From Clostridium yunnanense (lineage in GTDB: Bacteria > Bacillota > Clostridia > Clostridiales > Clostridiaceae): a stretch of 64,000 nt of DNA. This document shows positions 1 through 8,313 of this stretch, piece by piece (the first letter of the stretch is position 1; every line of letters begins with the position of its first letter). The translations under genes and the position numbers were made by a program. The stretch spans positions 1 to 64,000 of the forward strand of contig NZ_JAENHN010000071.1 of the NCBI RefSeq assembly GCF_016595795.1. Reading direction: 5' to 3'. The notes under the pieces are model-generated. The model ran no database searches, had not been told where the DNA came from, and worked only from the letters and a program-made list of their open reading frames with translations.

Positions 1-1103
1 TTAACAGTATGATCACCAGAAGTTAAATCTAACTTTTCGAATACTTTATTTTGGAATACATCAGATGAAGAATAATTATCAGATGTATAAGTTTGACCAT
101 CAATAGTTACTTTAGCAATGCCTCTAAAAGCATTAGTATAAGCAAATAATCTTAGTCCAGAACCATTAAACTTAAATTCTAGGTAGTCACCAACTTTAGT
201 AGTAAGCTTAGCAACTCCGCCGCTATTCTTAACATTAGTGTTATCGTACCATGAGCCAGTATATTTTATGTTAGTATTATTCTCTTCATATTTACCTACT
301 TGTAGAGTAGCAGCAGTAGGTGTAGCATTTGTAACTTCAATTGCATCTAAACAAATAGCATAATTTTGTGAACTAGCATTTTTAGAATTAGTAACTTCGA
401 TTTTAACAGTATGATCACCAGAAGTTAAATCTAATTTTTCAAATACTTTGTTTTGGAATACATCAGACGAAGAATAATTATCAGATGTATAAGCTTGACC
501 GTCAATAGTTACTTTAGCAATGCCTCTAAAAGCATTAGTATAAGCAAATAATCTTAGTCCAGAACCATTAAACTTAAATTCTAGGTAGTCACCAACTTTA
601 GTAGTAAGCTTAGCAACTCCGCCACTATTCTTAACATTAGTGTTATCGTACCATGAGCCAGTATATTTTATGTTAGTATTATTTTCTTCATATTTACCTA
701 CTTGTAGAGTAGCAGCAGTAGGTGTAGCATTTGTAACTTCAATTGCATCTAAACAAATAGCATAATTTTGTGAACTAGCATTTTTAGAATTAGTAACTTC
801 GATTTTAACAGTATGATCACCAGAAGTTAAATCTAACTTTTCGAATACTTTGTTTTGGAATACATCAGACGAAGAATAATTATCAGATGTATAAGCTTGG
901 CCGTCAATAGTTACTTTAGCAATGCCTCTAAAAGCATTAGTATAAGCAAATAATCTTAGTCCAGAACCATTAAACTTAAATTCTAGGTAGTCACCAACTT
1001 TAGTAGTAAGCTTAGCAACTCCGCCACTATTCTTAACATTAGTATTATCGTACCATGAGCCAGTATATTTTATGTTAGCGTTATTTTCTTCATACTTACC
1101 AAC
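1..1103 (-). repeat. Tandem 402-bp repeats inside the cohesin gene
   Basis: Three in-frame copies with a period of exactly 402 bp: 702-1103, 300-701 and 1-299 (cut by the window edge). Marker words recur at 402-nt spacing (for example AACAGTATGATCACC at 3, 405 and 807). The copies differ by only a few substitutions, such as TATAAGTTTGACC versus TATAAGCTTGGCC. Such similarity at DNA level points to recent duplication or ongoing homogenisation, and copy number may vary between strains or be collapsed in assemblies. Confidence 0.95.
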
Positions 1104-1664
1104 AGTAAGTGGTTGCACAGGTGGTTGAGTTAACAGATTAACCTGACTATCAACCCCTGTATAAGGAATACTAGCAGGTCCAGAGTTAGAAACTTTAACC
1201 AAAACATTATTGCCAGTTTTACTAAATGTACTTTTATCAGAAGTTGTTTTTAAGTTTATTGTTCCAGCTTTTAGAACCTTAGCTTTTATTGTTATTATTG
1301 TTCCTGATGCCTTGGTAATTCCATCGGCATTACCAGTTAGTGTTACACCTAGACTAGCTACATTACTTGTATTTTCCAAAGGAATTATAATAGCATTAGT
1401 GTTTGTCCAAAAATCCCCCTTATCTACACTTATTATTTGAATTAGTGTAGGATCGTAAGCAAAATCCACAGATGCACCATATACATCAGTAGCATTTGCT
1501 AGATTTACATTTATGTTAAAAGTACTCCCAACTGTTGTATCCCCAGTGGTAGTATAGCTTATTTGAGGTCCAGTAGCAGCTTGTACTTTTATTGCGGGTA
1601 TGTATGCAAGCTGTAATGCGACAAATAAGCAGAGTAAAATAGAAAAAAGTCTTTTCTTAAACAA
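1..1664 (-). CDS. Secreted cohesin protein with tandem 134-residue modules (partial, C-terminus outside window)
   Basis: Translation of the minus strand from a TTG start at 1664-1662 stays open to the window edge (about 554 codons). The start is chosen because AAGGGGGG lies 8 nt upstream and a signal peptide follows (KKR, then a hydrophobic run, then KVQAATGP). Residues about 30-165 look like a cohesin: VGSTFNINVNLANATDVYG, then SVDFAYDPTLIQIISVDKGD, the usual beta-sandwich signature of that family. After a short Pro/Gln linker come at least 2.7 copies of a 134-residue module starting VGKYEE, with YTGSWYDN, LRLFAYTNAFRG and a closing AICLDAIEV, resembling galactose-binding-like/CBM-type beta-sandwiches. 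A cohesin would bind dockerins, and eight dockerin genes follow to the right. The C-terminus and any anchor are not visible. The cohesin call is fairly firm; the module function is a guess. Confidence 0.8.
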   Translation of the reverse strand, partial: MFKKRLFSILLCLFVALQLAYIPAIKVQAATGPQISYTTTGDTTVGSTFNINVNLANATDVYGASVDFAYDPTLIQIISVDKGDFWTNTNAIIIPLENTSNVASLGVTLTGNADGITKASGTIITIKAKVLKAGTINLKTTSDKSTFSKTGNNVLVKVSNSGPASIPYTGVDSQVNLLTQPPVQPLTVGKYEENNANIKYTGSWYDNTNVKNSGGVAKLTTKVGDYLEFKFNGSGLRLFAYTNAFRGIAKVTIDGQAYTSDNYSSSDVFQNKVFEKLDLTSGDHTVKIEVTNSKNASSQNYAICLDAIEVTNATPTAATLQVGKYEENNTNIKYTGSWYDNTNVKNSGGVAKLTTKVGDYLEFKFNGSGLRLFAYTNAFRGIAKVTIDGQAYTSDNYSSSDVFQNKVFEKLDLTSGDHTVKIEVTNSKNASSQNYAICLDAIEVTNATPTAATLQVGKYEENNTNIKYTGSWYDNTNVKNSGGVAKLTTKVGDYLEFKFNGSGLRLFAYTNAFRGIAKVTIDGQTYTSDNYSSSDVFQNKVFEKLDLTSGDHTV

Positions 1665-1919
1665 AGTTGTCCCCCCTTGAAATTATGATAACACATAGTG
1701 TTTTTTACAGGATTTATTAATTAATACAGAAATTTTACACTTATTTCAATTATACAATATTTATTGAACCTGTGTAAACAGGATTTATTTATCCTCAGCT
1801 TGTTATTGTTGGCAAAAATATAATTTAATTTAATATGTTGCTCAAATTCAATAATTATAATAATATTTAATTACAGGAATTTTACACAATATTATCACAA
1901 ATAGGGGGAATCTAGGAAT
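1665..1919. promoter_or_regulatory. Divergent promoter region between cohesin and dockerin genes
   Basis: On the minus strand TTACAC (1777-1772), 17 nt, TATAAT (1754-1749) gives a good promoter for the cohesin gene. Its -35 box lies inside the inverted repeat CCTGT-gtaa-ACAGG (1769-1782). A 16-nt direct repeat TACAGRAATTTTACAC occurs at 1725-1740 and 1872-1887. The plus-strand -10 candidate TATAAT is at 1856-1861, with a weak -35. The repeats look like operator sites shared by the two divergent genes; no regulator is identified. Confidence 0.5.
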
Positions 1920-4820
1920 ATGTATAAAAAGATGAAAAGTACTGCTTTAAACTTTTTAAGTATATTGTTTTTAGTAGTTGCTTTTTTAAGTAATACAAAC
2001 TTGCAGGTAAAAGCTAGTGAAACTAACGGGGAATTAAAGAATGCTAGTCAGGTAAGCTCAGCAGAGGGCTTTATAAATATGAGTGTACCTGAAGTTTGGA
2101 GTAATTCGCAGGGAGACATTAATATAAAACTTTCAATAATAAATTTAAAAGATTTCTCTAAAGCGGATATATTTATAAATGATAATGAGAAGCCATTTAA
2201 AACAGTATCAGAGATAACAACTGAAACTACAAGTATTAAGTTGCCTTTAAATGTTCTTAATAGAGCAAAGAATAAGGTGGTTCTTAAGGCATATAGTAAG
2301 ACTGCTTCTTCAAAAATATATATGCAGACAAAATACATAAATATAGTTAAAAGCGATGATATATCTAATACATCTAAATTAAGTACAAATTCAAAGGCTT
2401 CAGTTAAGGTTAATAGTACTATTACTGAGGCGGAAAGTGATAGTTACAGCATAAAAGTTTGGTCACCTACTAATACTTTGCCTTATGAACTACAGATTGA
2501 AGTTAATGCTGACGAGTATACAAATAGTTACTATATGGACTTGGATGGATATGTAAGAATACCTAAAGCAGATATTGATGGGAAAAGTAATGTAAGGCTT
2601 AGAGTAGTCGGAGATTCTTCAGATGGGGTGTTTGTTTATTCTAACAGACAGTGGACTAGCAACTTATCAGAAATAAGAGCACTAACCACTACAAAAAAGC
2701 TTCCAATTAAAGATACTAATCCTATAACTGATAGCAAGCTAGTTAGTGGAATGTTAAGAATATATGGAAATATCAATAACTATAGCTATTTACAAAATAT
2801 ATATTCTGTATACATAAATGATGATATTAGAGCAAAAATATCAAATAATAGCTATTCATTTTGGTGTGATGAGGATAGCACTGTTCAACTAAATATGGAT
2901 ATGAAATTTAGTGATAATAAACAATACTCTCTATGGACTGACATTATAGATACTAAAATAAGTACTAACATTGCTTTTGATGAGAAAAAGATTTCGAAAA
3001 TTGTATTAGTGCCGCAAGTGGCAGGTAAATATGACGGAGCAACAGTATCCCTAAGTAAGAATGTAGATGATTCCTATGACAGTGATAAAGCTTATGAATA
3101 TTATGTATCTAAGGGAAGCTATAAAAATGCAATTGTACAATTAGAAACTAAAGATGATATTAATACTTATTACTCATATTTTACAAAAGACAATTATACT
3201 ATAAGTGATGATATAACCTACATAGGTTTTGGAGGGAATATAACTTTTAAGGCAGTAGGTGGTTATAACGATGGTTCTAAAGAAGTGTACCTAGGTATGA
3301 TAAATATAATGGATGAATATGGCAATAAATTTGACAGTTATGGAAATGTTACAGCGGAAAATATGACAGCTTATTTATATGATAAGTCTGGAAAGGTAGT
3401 CTTCAAAGGAAAGCCTAATGACGATCTCTACCTTAATATATCGTCAGTTCCAGAAGGTATATATGATGTAGTAGTTGAACTTAATAACAAAGAATTAGGA
3501 GTTATAAAATCACAACCATCTAAGCTTGTCACAGAAGGAATATACGAGATAAATTTATTTGATTCGAAAGAGATCGATGCAGGTTATGATGGATACAGAT
3601 ATTCTTTATATGATGAAAACAACAAAGAAATTTATAACGGACAGTTGAACACATTAGATATACCTAGAAGTTTAGTAGATACTTCAAAGAAGTACAAGTT
3701 ATACGTTCTTGCAACCTATACAAATTTTTCAACCAATGATGCATATCAGGATGGTTTCGTTCTAAATGATATATCTTTTGGGGCGGAGGGACAAATGCAG
3801 AGCTTGTATATTGATTCTTCAACCTTTAAGTGCTTAACTTTAAAGGATGATTTTTATAAAAACACAATAATGCAAATGCCAGGCAACCTTTCACAGAGTC
3901 TAGAAGAAGTAAAGGAATACTATAGCAATTCATCATATAACCTTAAAGGAATAAGACTACAAAAAGGTTTAAATTATAACTTCTATACTAACAGAGTAGA
4001 ACAAGGTAGCCAGTATTTCCTATACAAGAAATATACACCTAATGATACTGATACAACTATCTCGTTTGATAAAAATAATATTTCTAAGTTAAATGTTTCA
4101 AATGGTATTAACTCAACAGTCAACAATGTATCACTTAATTTAAAAGGAAGTAATGGACAACTATTCAATGTTAATTTAGCAGAAGGAAATAACGTCTACT
4201 TGACTAAGGATACATATGCTTCAGAGGTAGCTTTTAACCTTACCAACTCTCCGTATAGAGTAAGGGCAACTTATAATATAAATGCTACAAGTGATATAAC
4301 TGACTTTAAAATAGGCGCATCAATAAAACTGCCTAGTGTAAAGTTATCTGATACAACTATAGCACCAGGAGGTTTATTAAGTTCATCCGTTGGTGATATA
4401 TACGATGGTACAATATTATTAAAAGATCTTAATAAGGCTATAGCAAGTAGTGGGCTAGCACCATCACTTGAACTTATGCATGGAAATAAGGTTATTAAAA
4501 GCTATAAGGATGGTAAAATTCCTGCAACAGTAGGTGGAGAAACAAACTTTAGGCTTAACTTTAATGATATACTACCAGGCCTTATAACAAACGTAGCAAC
4601 AGTAAGTGTTACCAATGCTACTCTTGATAATAAGATAAAATGTGATATAAACCTAGACGGCACTATTGATATATTTGATATTGTTTATGTCGCAAAGGAT
4701 ATTGATAAAACAAAAGCTTTATCAAGTGATTGGGATCCAAGATGCAATCTAAACAATTTAGATGGACAAAATAAGATTGATATGCTTGATGTTGCAGAAT
4801 TAGCTAAAAATTATAGATAA
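1920..4820 (+). CDS. Secreted dockerin protein with Ig-like/beta-rich repeats
   Basis: 966 residues with an N-terminal signal peptide (cleavage likely near LQVKASE) and no enzymatic motif that I recognise. Residues about 55-165 and 175-240 look like Ig-like or SpaA-like beta domains. The segment IKVWSP...YVRIPKADI matches the start of the repeat region in the proteins at 17365 and 22247, and the pre-dockerin segment LELMHGNKVIKSYKDGKIP matches their NLMHGMKIIKSFNGTIP. It is therefore a shorter paralogue of those two. Residues 906-966 form a dockerin: DINLDGTIDIFDIVYVAKDI as the first half and a second, longer loop ending IDMLDVAELAKNY. The start has GGGGGAATCTAGGA just upstream. A terminator follows at 4824. 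The likely role is a scaffolded surface or adhesive component; this is inferred. Confidence 0.85.
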   Translation: MYKKMKSTALNFLSILFLVVAFLSNTNLQVKASETNGELKNASQVSSAEGFINMSVPEVWSNSQGDINIKLSIINLKDFSKADIFINDNEKPFKTVSEITTETTSIKLPLNVLNRAKNKVVLKAYSKTASSKIYMQTKYINIVKSDDISNTSKLSTNSKASVKVNSTITEAESDSYSIKVWSPTNTLPYELQIEVNADEYTNSYYMDLDGYVRIPKADIDGKSNVRLRVVGDSSDGVFVYSNRQWTSNLSEIRALTTTKKLPIKDTNPITDSKLVSGMLRIYGNINNYSYLQNIYSVYINDDIRAKISNNSYSFWCDEDSTVQLNMDMKFSDNKQYSLWTDIIDTKISTNIAFDEKKISKIVLVPQVAGKYDGATVSLSKNVDDSYDSDKAYEYYVSKGSYKNAIVQLETKDDINTYYSYFTKDNYTISDDITYIGFGGNITFKAVGGYNDGSKEVYLGMINIMDEYGNKFDSYGNVTAENMTAYLYDKSGKVVFKGKPNDDLYLNISSVPEGIYDVVVELNNKELGVIKSQPSKLVTEGIYEINLFDSKEIDAGYDGYRYSLYDENNKEIYNGQLNTLDIPRSLVDTSKKYKLYVLATYTNFSTNDAYQDGFVLNDISFGAEGQMQSLYIDSSTFKCLTLKDDFYKNTIMQMPGNLSQSLEEVKEYYSNSSYNLKGIRLQKGLNYNFYTNRVEQGSQYFLYKKYTPNDTDTTISFDKNNISKLNVSNGINSTVNNVSLNLKGSNGQLFNVNLAEGNNVYLTKDTYASEVAFNLTNSPYRVRATYNINATSDITDFKIGASIKLPSVKLSDTTIAPGGLLSSSVGDIYDGTILLKDLNKAIASSGLAPSLELMHGNKVIKSYKDGKIPATVGGETNFRLNFNDILPGLITNVATVSVTNATLDNKIKCDINLDGTIDIFDIVYVAKDIDKTKALSSDWDPRCNLNNLDGQNKIDMLDVAELAKNYR

Positions 4821-4823
4821 GAA

Positions 4824-4870
4824 AAAACACTGATACAGATATATAATTAATGTATCAGTGTTTTATTATT
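4824..4870 (+). terminator. Intrinsic terminator after 1920-4820
   Basis: Stem AAAACACTGATACA (4824-4837) pairs perfectly with TGTATCAGTGTTTT (4851-4864), followed by ATTATT. It ends the first dockerin gene. Confidence 0.9.
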
Positions 4871-4998
4871 ATGAAAAAGTTATTCATTAAAAAAGTATTT
4901 ATGAAAATATGGAAAAATAGCAAAGAAATTGTTGTATTAGCCGATAAAATAGATAGAAGAAAGAGAACAGTTTAAAATACCAGGGGGATAATAGATAA

Positions 4999-7900
4999 AT
5001 GAAAAAAAGAGGTTTATCACTGATTTTAGCCACTATTTTCACTTTTACTTTAGTATCAAATAATTCTTTTCAGGAAAACAAAGAAGTTAAGGCTGTTGAA
5101 GGTAAAGAAATATATTCTAATGGGTATAAGGCCCCGAAAATAAAAGTAAATAGATCATCTGAAAAACCTATTGTAAAGAGTAGCATATTACCTTCAAAGT
5201 ATGATTCAAGAGATTTTGGGTATGTTACAGCTGTAAAGAATCAGGGGCAAATAGGGGATTGTTGGGCGTTTACTACTTATGGAGCGTTAGATTCGGTTCA
5301 AAAAAAGAACACAAATAAAGACTATGATTTTTCAGAAATACACTTAGCTACAAATAATGGGATAGGTGGTGCTGATGACGGAGGAAATATGTATTACTCT
5401 ATTTCATATTTTATGAAAGGGAAGGGGCCAGTGCTTGAGAAGGATGATCCATATCCTAATCCAGCAGAAGTGAACAACATTAATTCTAACTCCAATGCTC
5501 CGGTAAACTATACTGTTGATGATGTATCTTTATTACCTGATAGGACAAGCGCCTATGATAATAATTATATTAAAGAAAATGTGATGAAATATGGGGGAGT
5601 ATACACTTCTATACATTTAGAAGGATATAATTATGATATTATTAAGGATAATAAATACTTATATGTTCCAGAAGGAACATATAGTTATGCAAATCATGCG
5701 GTAGTTATAGTAGGCTGGGATGACAACTTTCCTAAGGAAAACTTTCCAACTCTCCCTTCTGGAAATGGTGCTTTTATATGTAAAAACAGTTGGGGAGAAG
5801 GCTTTGGTGACAATGGATATATTTATGTTTCTTATTATGATACCATTGTTGGAACTGATAGTGCTGTAATACCGACTTTAACTAAGAAGTCACAATATGA
5901 TAAACGTAATTCTTACGGAGATAATTTTCCAATGTATGCAATTGGGACAAGTTATGAAAGTAGTTATGCTGCAAGTACCTATACTGCTAGTGAGAATCAA
6001 TATGTTAATTCTATTGGAGTATTTTCTAATGAGCAGGACATAACTTATGATTTGTATATTGAAGAAGATTATGGAACCAATAAATTTACTAATATACTTA
6101 ATAAAAAGGTTAAAACAATAAAGATTCATGATGCTGGTTTTCATACCATAAAGCTTGATACTCCTGTTAAGATTTCTGCAGGTAAGACTTATGCTGTTGC
6201 TTTTAGAAATAATGCTAAAGGTTTATTTGTAGAGCCTGATACGGTTACGTATCCATACGAAAATAACAATTTTATAAGCTTTGGTGGACAAAGCTGGATG
6301 AGCGGATATGATGGAGTATTTATAGTTGCCAATACAACAAAGGTTCCTCAATATCCTATTACAGGTATAAGCTTAGATAAGTCAAATTTGAGTCTAGGTT
6401 ATAATGGGAAGTATAAGCTTAGTGCCACTATAATGCCACAAAATGCTGATAATAAAACTATTTATTGGACAAGCAACAATCCTTCTGTAGCTACAGTAGA
6501 TGAAGACGGCAATGTTACTGGTATGAGAAATGGTAGTGCAGTAATAACAGCAGCTACTATTGATGGAAAAGTAAAGGCTAGCACTAATGTTACTGTTTCA
6601 AATGCACTTACTATATTGAACTTTTCTGGTCAAGATGAGTACACTGTACTTACAGCAAATCCGGTATGGACTCTAAGGTTTAATGATTTAGTTGTAGCAG
6701 GACCAAGTTATAATAACATATATGTAATTGACTCAAGCGGAAGAAAATCCTTAGCTTCTGTAGCTATAAATTATAATCAAGTCAATATATCAGTTAATAC
6801 TAGTGATTTTAATGGAGGTGCTGTTAGGTTGGTAGTTCCTAAAGATGCTTTTGTGGATTCTACTAATAGTGGTATGAGTTCTCAACTAGAAAGAAACTAC
6901 TGTATAAATTATAAAGCAGGAATAAAGGTTGATTTCAAAGATGGTGTTTTAGAAAAAGCGGTTAGAGATAGTTTAGGTAAAACTACTGGTGATATATACT
7001 CTGAAGATATGGCTAAGCTTACATCTCTTAGAATAGAAAATGAATCTCTATGGAGCTTAAGTGGTATTGAGTATGCTGTTAATCTAAATGATCTTAGTAT
7101 ATATAACACTGAAATAATAGATATAACTCCAGTAAGTAATTTATTTTCATTGGAACATTTATATTTAAGCAGAAATAATGTGAATAGCCTTAAATCCATA
7201 AGTAACCTACATAAACTTCAAAGGTTGTATATAGAAGATGAAAATATAAAAGATTTTAGTGTTATATCGACAATTGGCAAGCTTTATCAATTAACACTTA
7301 ACGATTGTAATCTAAGTAATATAAACTTTTTAAGTAATCTAACTAATTTGGAGTATTTAGAATTAAATAATAATTATATATCTGATATTTCACAAATTGG
7401 AGCATTAAAGAAGCTTAGTATTATGGATTTGGAAGGAAACCAAATTAAGGATATTAGTCCACTATTACAGCTACCAACAGAACAACAATATTATGATTTA
7501 TATGGAACAAACTCAATAAGACGTATTCTTGTAGATAAGAATTTGGTGTTTAATTCTAGTGATTCTACTAGCTCTGACATAAAAACTAAACTTGAGGACA
7601 ATGGATGGAATTTTTATGCTGTTAGTGAACCAAAGGGTAATTTAAATATTGCAAAGGTAGATGAACGCTATTACTCAGAATATAGCACATATAAGGTAGA
7701 TTCTTTAGTTGGATTTTCTATATCATTTAATTCTAATATACAAAGTTCGCTTTCTTTTAGTGATATAAAACTAAGACGTTATTATAGTGATCAATATATA
7801 TCTATAGACAAAACTATATCTGGGGATAAAATCACTATAAAAGTTTTAGAACCTTTAGATTCACAAAGTGAATATGTTCTTGAAGTTCCAGATGCTGCAG

Positions 7901-8142
7901 TTATAGACAGTAATCAGAATGGTATAAAACAAACCTCAATAAAGATTGCCCCACTAGATTACTTAAAAGGAGATAGCAATGAAGATGGTAAGGTAGATGC
8001 TTTGGATTTAGCCATAGTAGCTTCACACTATAATGAGATGTCTAGCAGTTCTGCAGTGAAATGGGATCTTAAGAAAGATTGGAATAAAGACGGAATAATC
8101 GATATATTTGATATCACAACAGTAGCAAGACATATACAATAA
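4999..8142 (+). CDS. Secreted papain-family (C1A) protease with lectin-like, Big2, LRR and dockerin modules
   Basis: 1047 residues with a signal peptide. Residues about 64-300 form a C1A cysteine peptidase: QGQIGDCWAF places the catalytic Cys at 88 with the preceding oxyanion Gln, ANHAVVIVGWDD places His at 233, and CKNSWGEGFG places Asn at 263. All key residues are present. Residues about 300-450 fit the lectin-like domain often found after such clostridial peptidases (SIGVFSNEQDITYDLYI). About 455-535 is a Big2 Ig-like domain (WTSNNPSVATVDEDGNVTG). About 650-840 is an internalin-like leucine-rich repeat (LEYLELNNNYISDIS). A bacterial Ig-like stretch then leads to a dockerin at 988-1047, NEDGKVDALDLAIVASHY then NKDGIIDIFDITTVARH. 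CAGGGGGA supports the start. It probably cleaves extracellular protein substrates while docked on the cell surface; the substrate is unknown. Confidence 0.92.
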   Translation: MKKRGLSLILATIFTFTLVSNNSFQENKEVKAVEGKEIYSNGYKAPKIKVNRSSEKPIVKSSILPSKYDSRDFGYVTAVKNQGQIGDCWAFTTYGALDSVQKKNTNKDYDFSEIHLATNNGIGGADDGGNMYYSISYFMKGKGPVLEKDDPYPNPAEVNNINSNSNAPVNYTVDDVSLLPDRTSAYDNNYIKENVMKYGGVYTSIHLEGYNYDIIKDNKYLYVPEGTYSYANHAVVIVGWDDNFPKENFPTLPSGNGAFICKNSWGEGFGDNGYIYVSYYDTIVGTDSAVIPTLTKKSQYDKRNSYGDNFPMYAIGTSYESSYAASTYTASENQYVNSIGVFSNEQDITYDLYIEEDYGTNKFTNILNKKVKTIKIHDAGFHTIKLDTPVKISAGKTYAVAFRNNAKGLFVEPDTVTYPYENNNFISFGGQSWMSGYDGVFIVANTTKVPQYPITGISLDKSNLSLGYNGKYKLSATIMPQNADNKTIYWTSNNPSVATVDEDGNVTGMRNGSAVITAATIDGKVKASTNVTVSNALTILNFSGQDEYTVLTANPVWTLRFNDLVVAGPSYNNIYVIDSSGRKSLASVAINYNQVNISVNTSDFNGGAVRLVVPKDAFVDSTNSGMSSQLERNYCINYKAGIKVDFKDGVLEKAVRDSLGKTTGDIYSEDMAKLTSLRIENESLWSLSGIEYAVNLNDLSIYNTEIIDITPVSNLFSLEHLYLSRNNVNSLKSISNLHKLQRLYIEDENIKDFSVISTIGKLYQLTLNDCNLSNINFLSNLTNLEYLELNNNYISDISQIGALKKLSIMDLEGNQIKDISPLLQLPTEQQYYDLYGTNSIRRILVDKNLVFNSSDSTSSDIKTKLEDNGWNFYAVSEPKGNLNIAKVDERYYSEYSTYKVDSLVGFSISFNSNIQSSLSFSDIKLRRYYSDQYISIDKTISGDKITIKVLEPLDSQSEYVLEVPDAAVIDSNQNGIKQTSIKIAPLDYLKGDSNEDGKVDALDLAIVASHYNEMSSSSAVKWDLKKDWNKDGIIDIFDITTVARHIQ

Positions 8143-8160
8143 AATAATATCAATTCACTT

Positions 8161-8215
8161 AGAAACTATTTATTTTTATGCTGAAATCCATAAATTTAAG
8201 TAGTTTCTTTTAATT
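8161..8215 (+). terminator. Intrinsic terminator after protease gene
   Basis: AGAAACTATTTA (8161-8172) pairs with TAAGTAGTTTCT (8197-8208) with one G-U, and inner A/T pairing (TTTATG/CATAAA) extends it. TTTAATTT follows. Confidence 0.65.
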
Positions 8216-8258
8216 TATATTTTAAATAAACTTTAGAAATATTAAAAAAAGTTTGCAT

Positions 8259-8287
8259 TTGACTATAGTTACCACTTAAAATAAATA
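8259..8287 (+). promoter_or_regulatory. Candidate promoter for 8314-12204
   Basis: TTGACT (8259-8264), 17 nt, TAAATA (8282-8287), about 27 nt before the start codon. A reasonable sigma-A match at the -35 and a weak one at the -10. Confidence 0.45.
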
Positions 8288-8313
8288 ATGTAAATGGTTA
8301 TAGGTGGTGAAAA

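Noticed and set aside
1-1103. Long direct repeats that could suggest a CRISPR array
   Set aside because: The 402-bp units are in-frame coding repeats of a cohesin protein with no short repeat/spacer pattern.
1210-1440. 76-codon plus-strand ORF
   Set aside because: Lies opposite the cohesin domain; no ribosome site and hydrophobic mirror-type composition.
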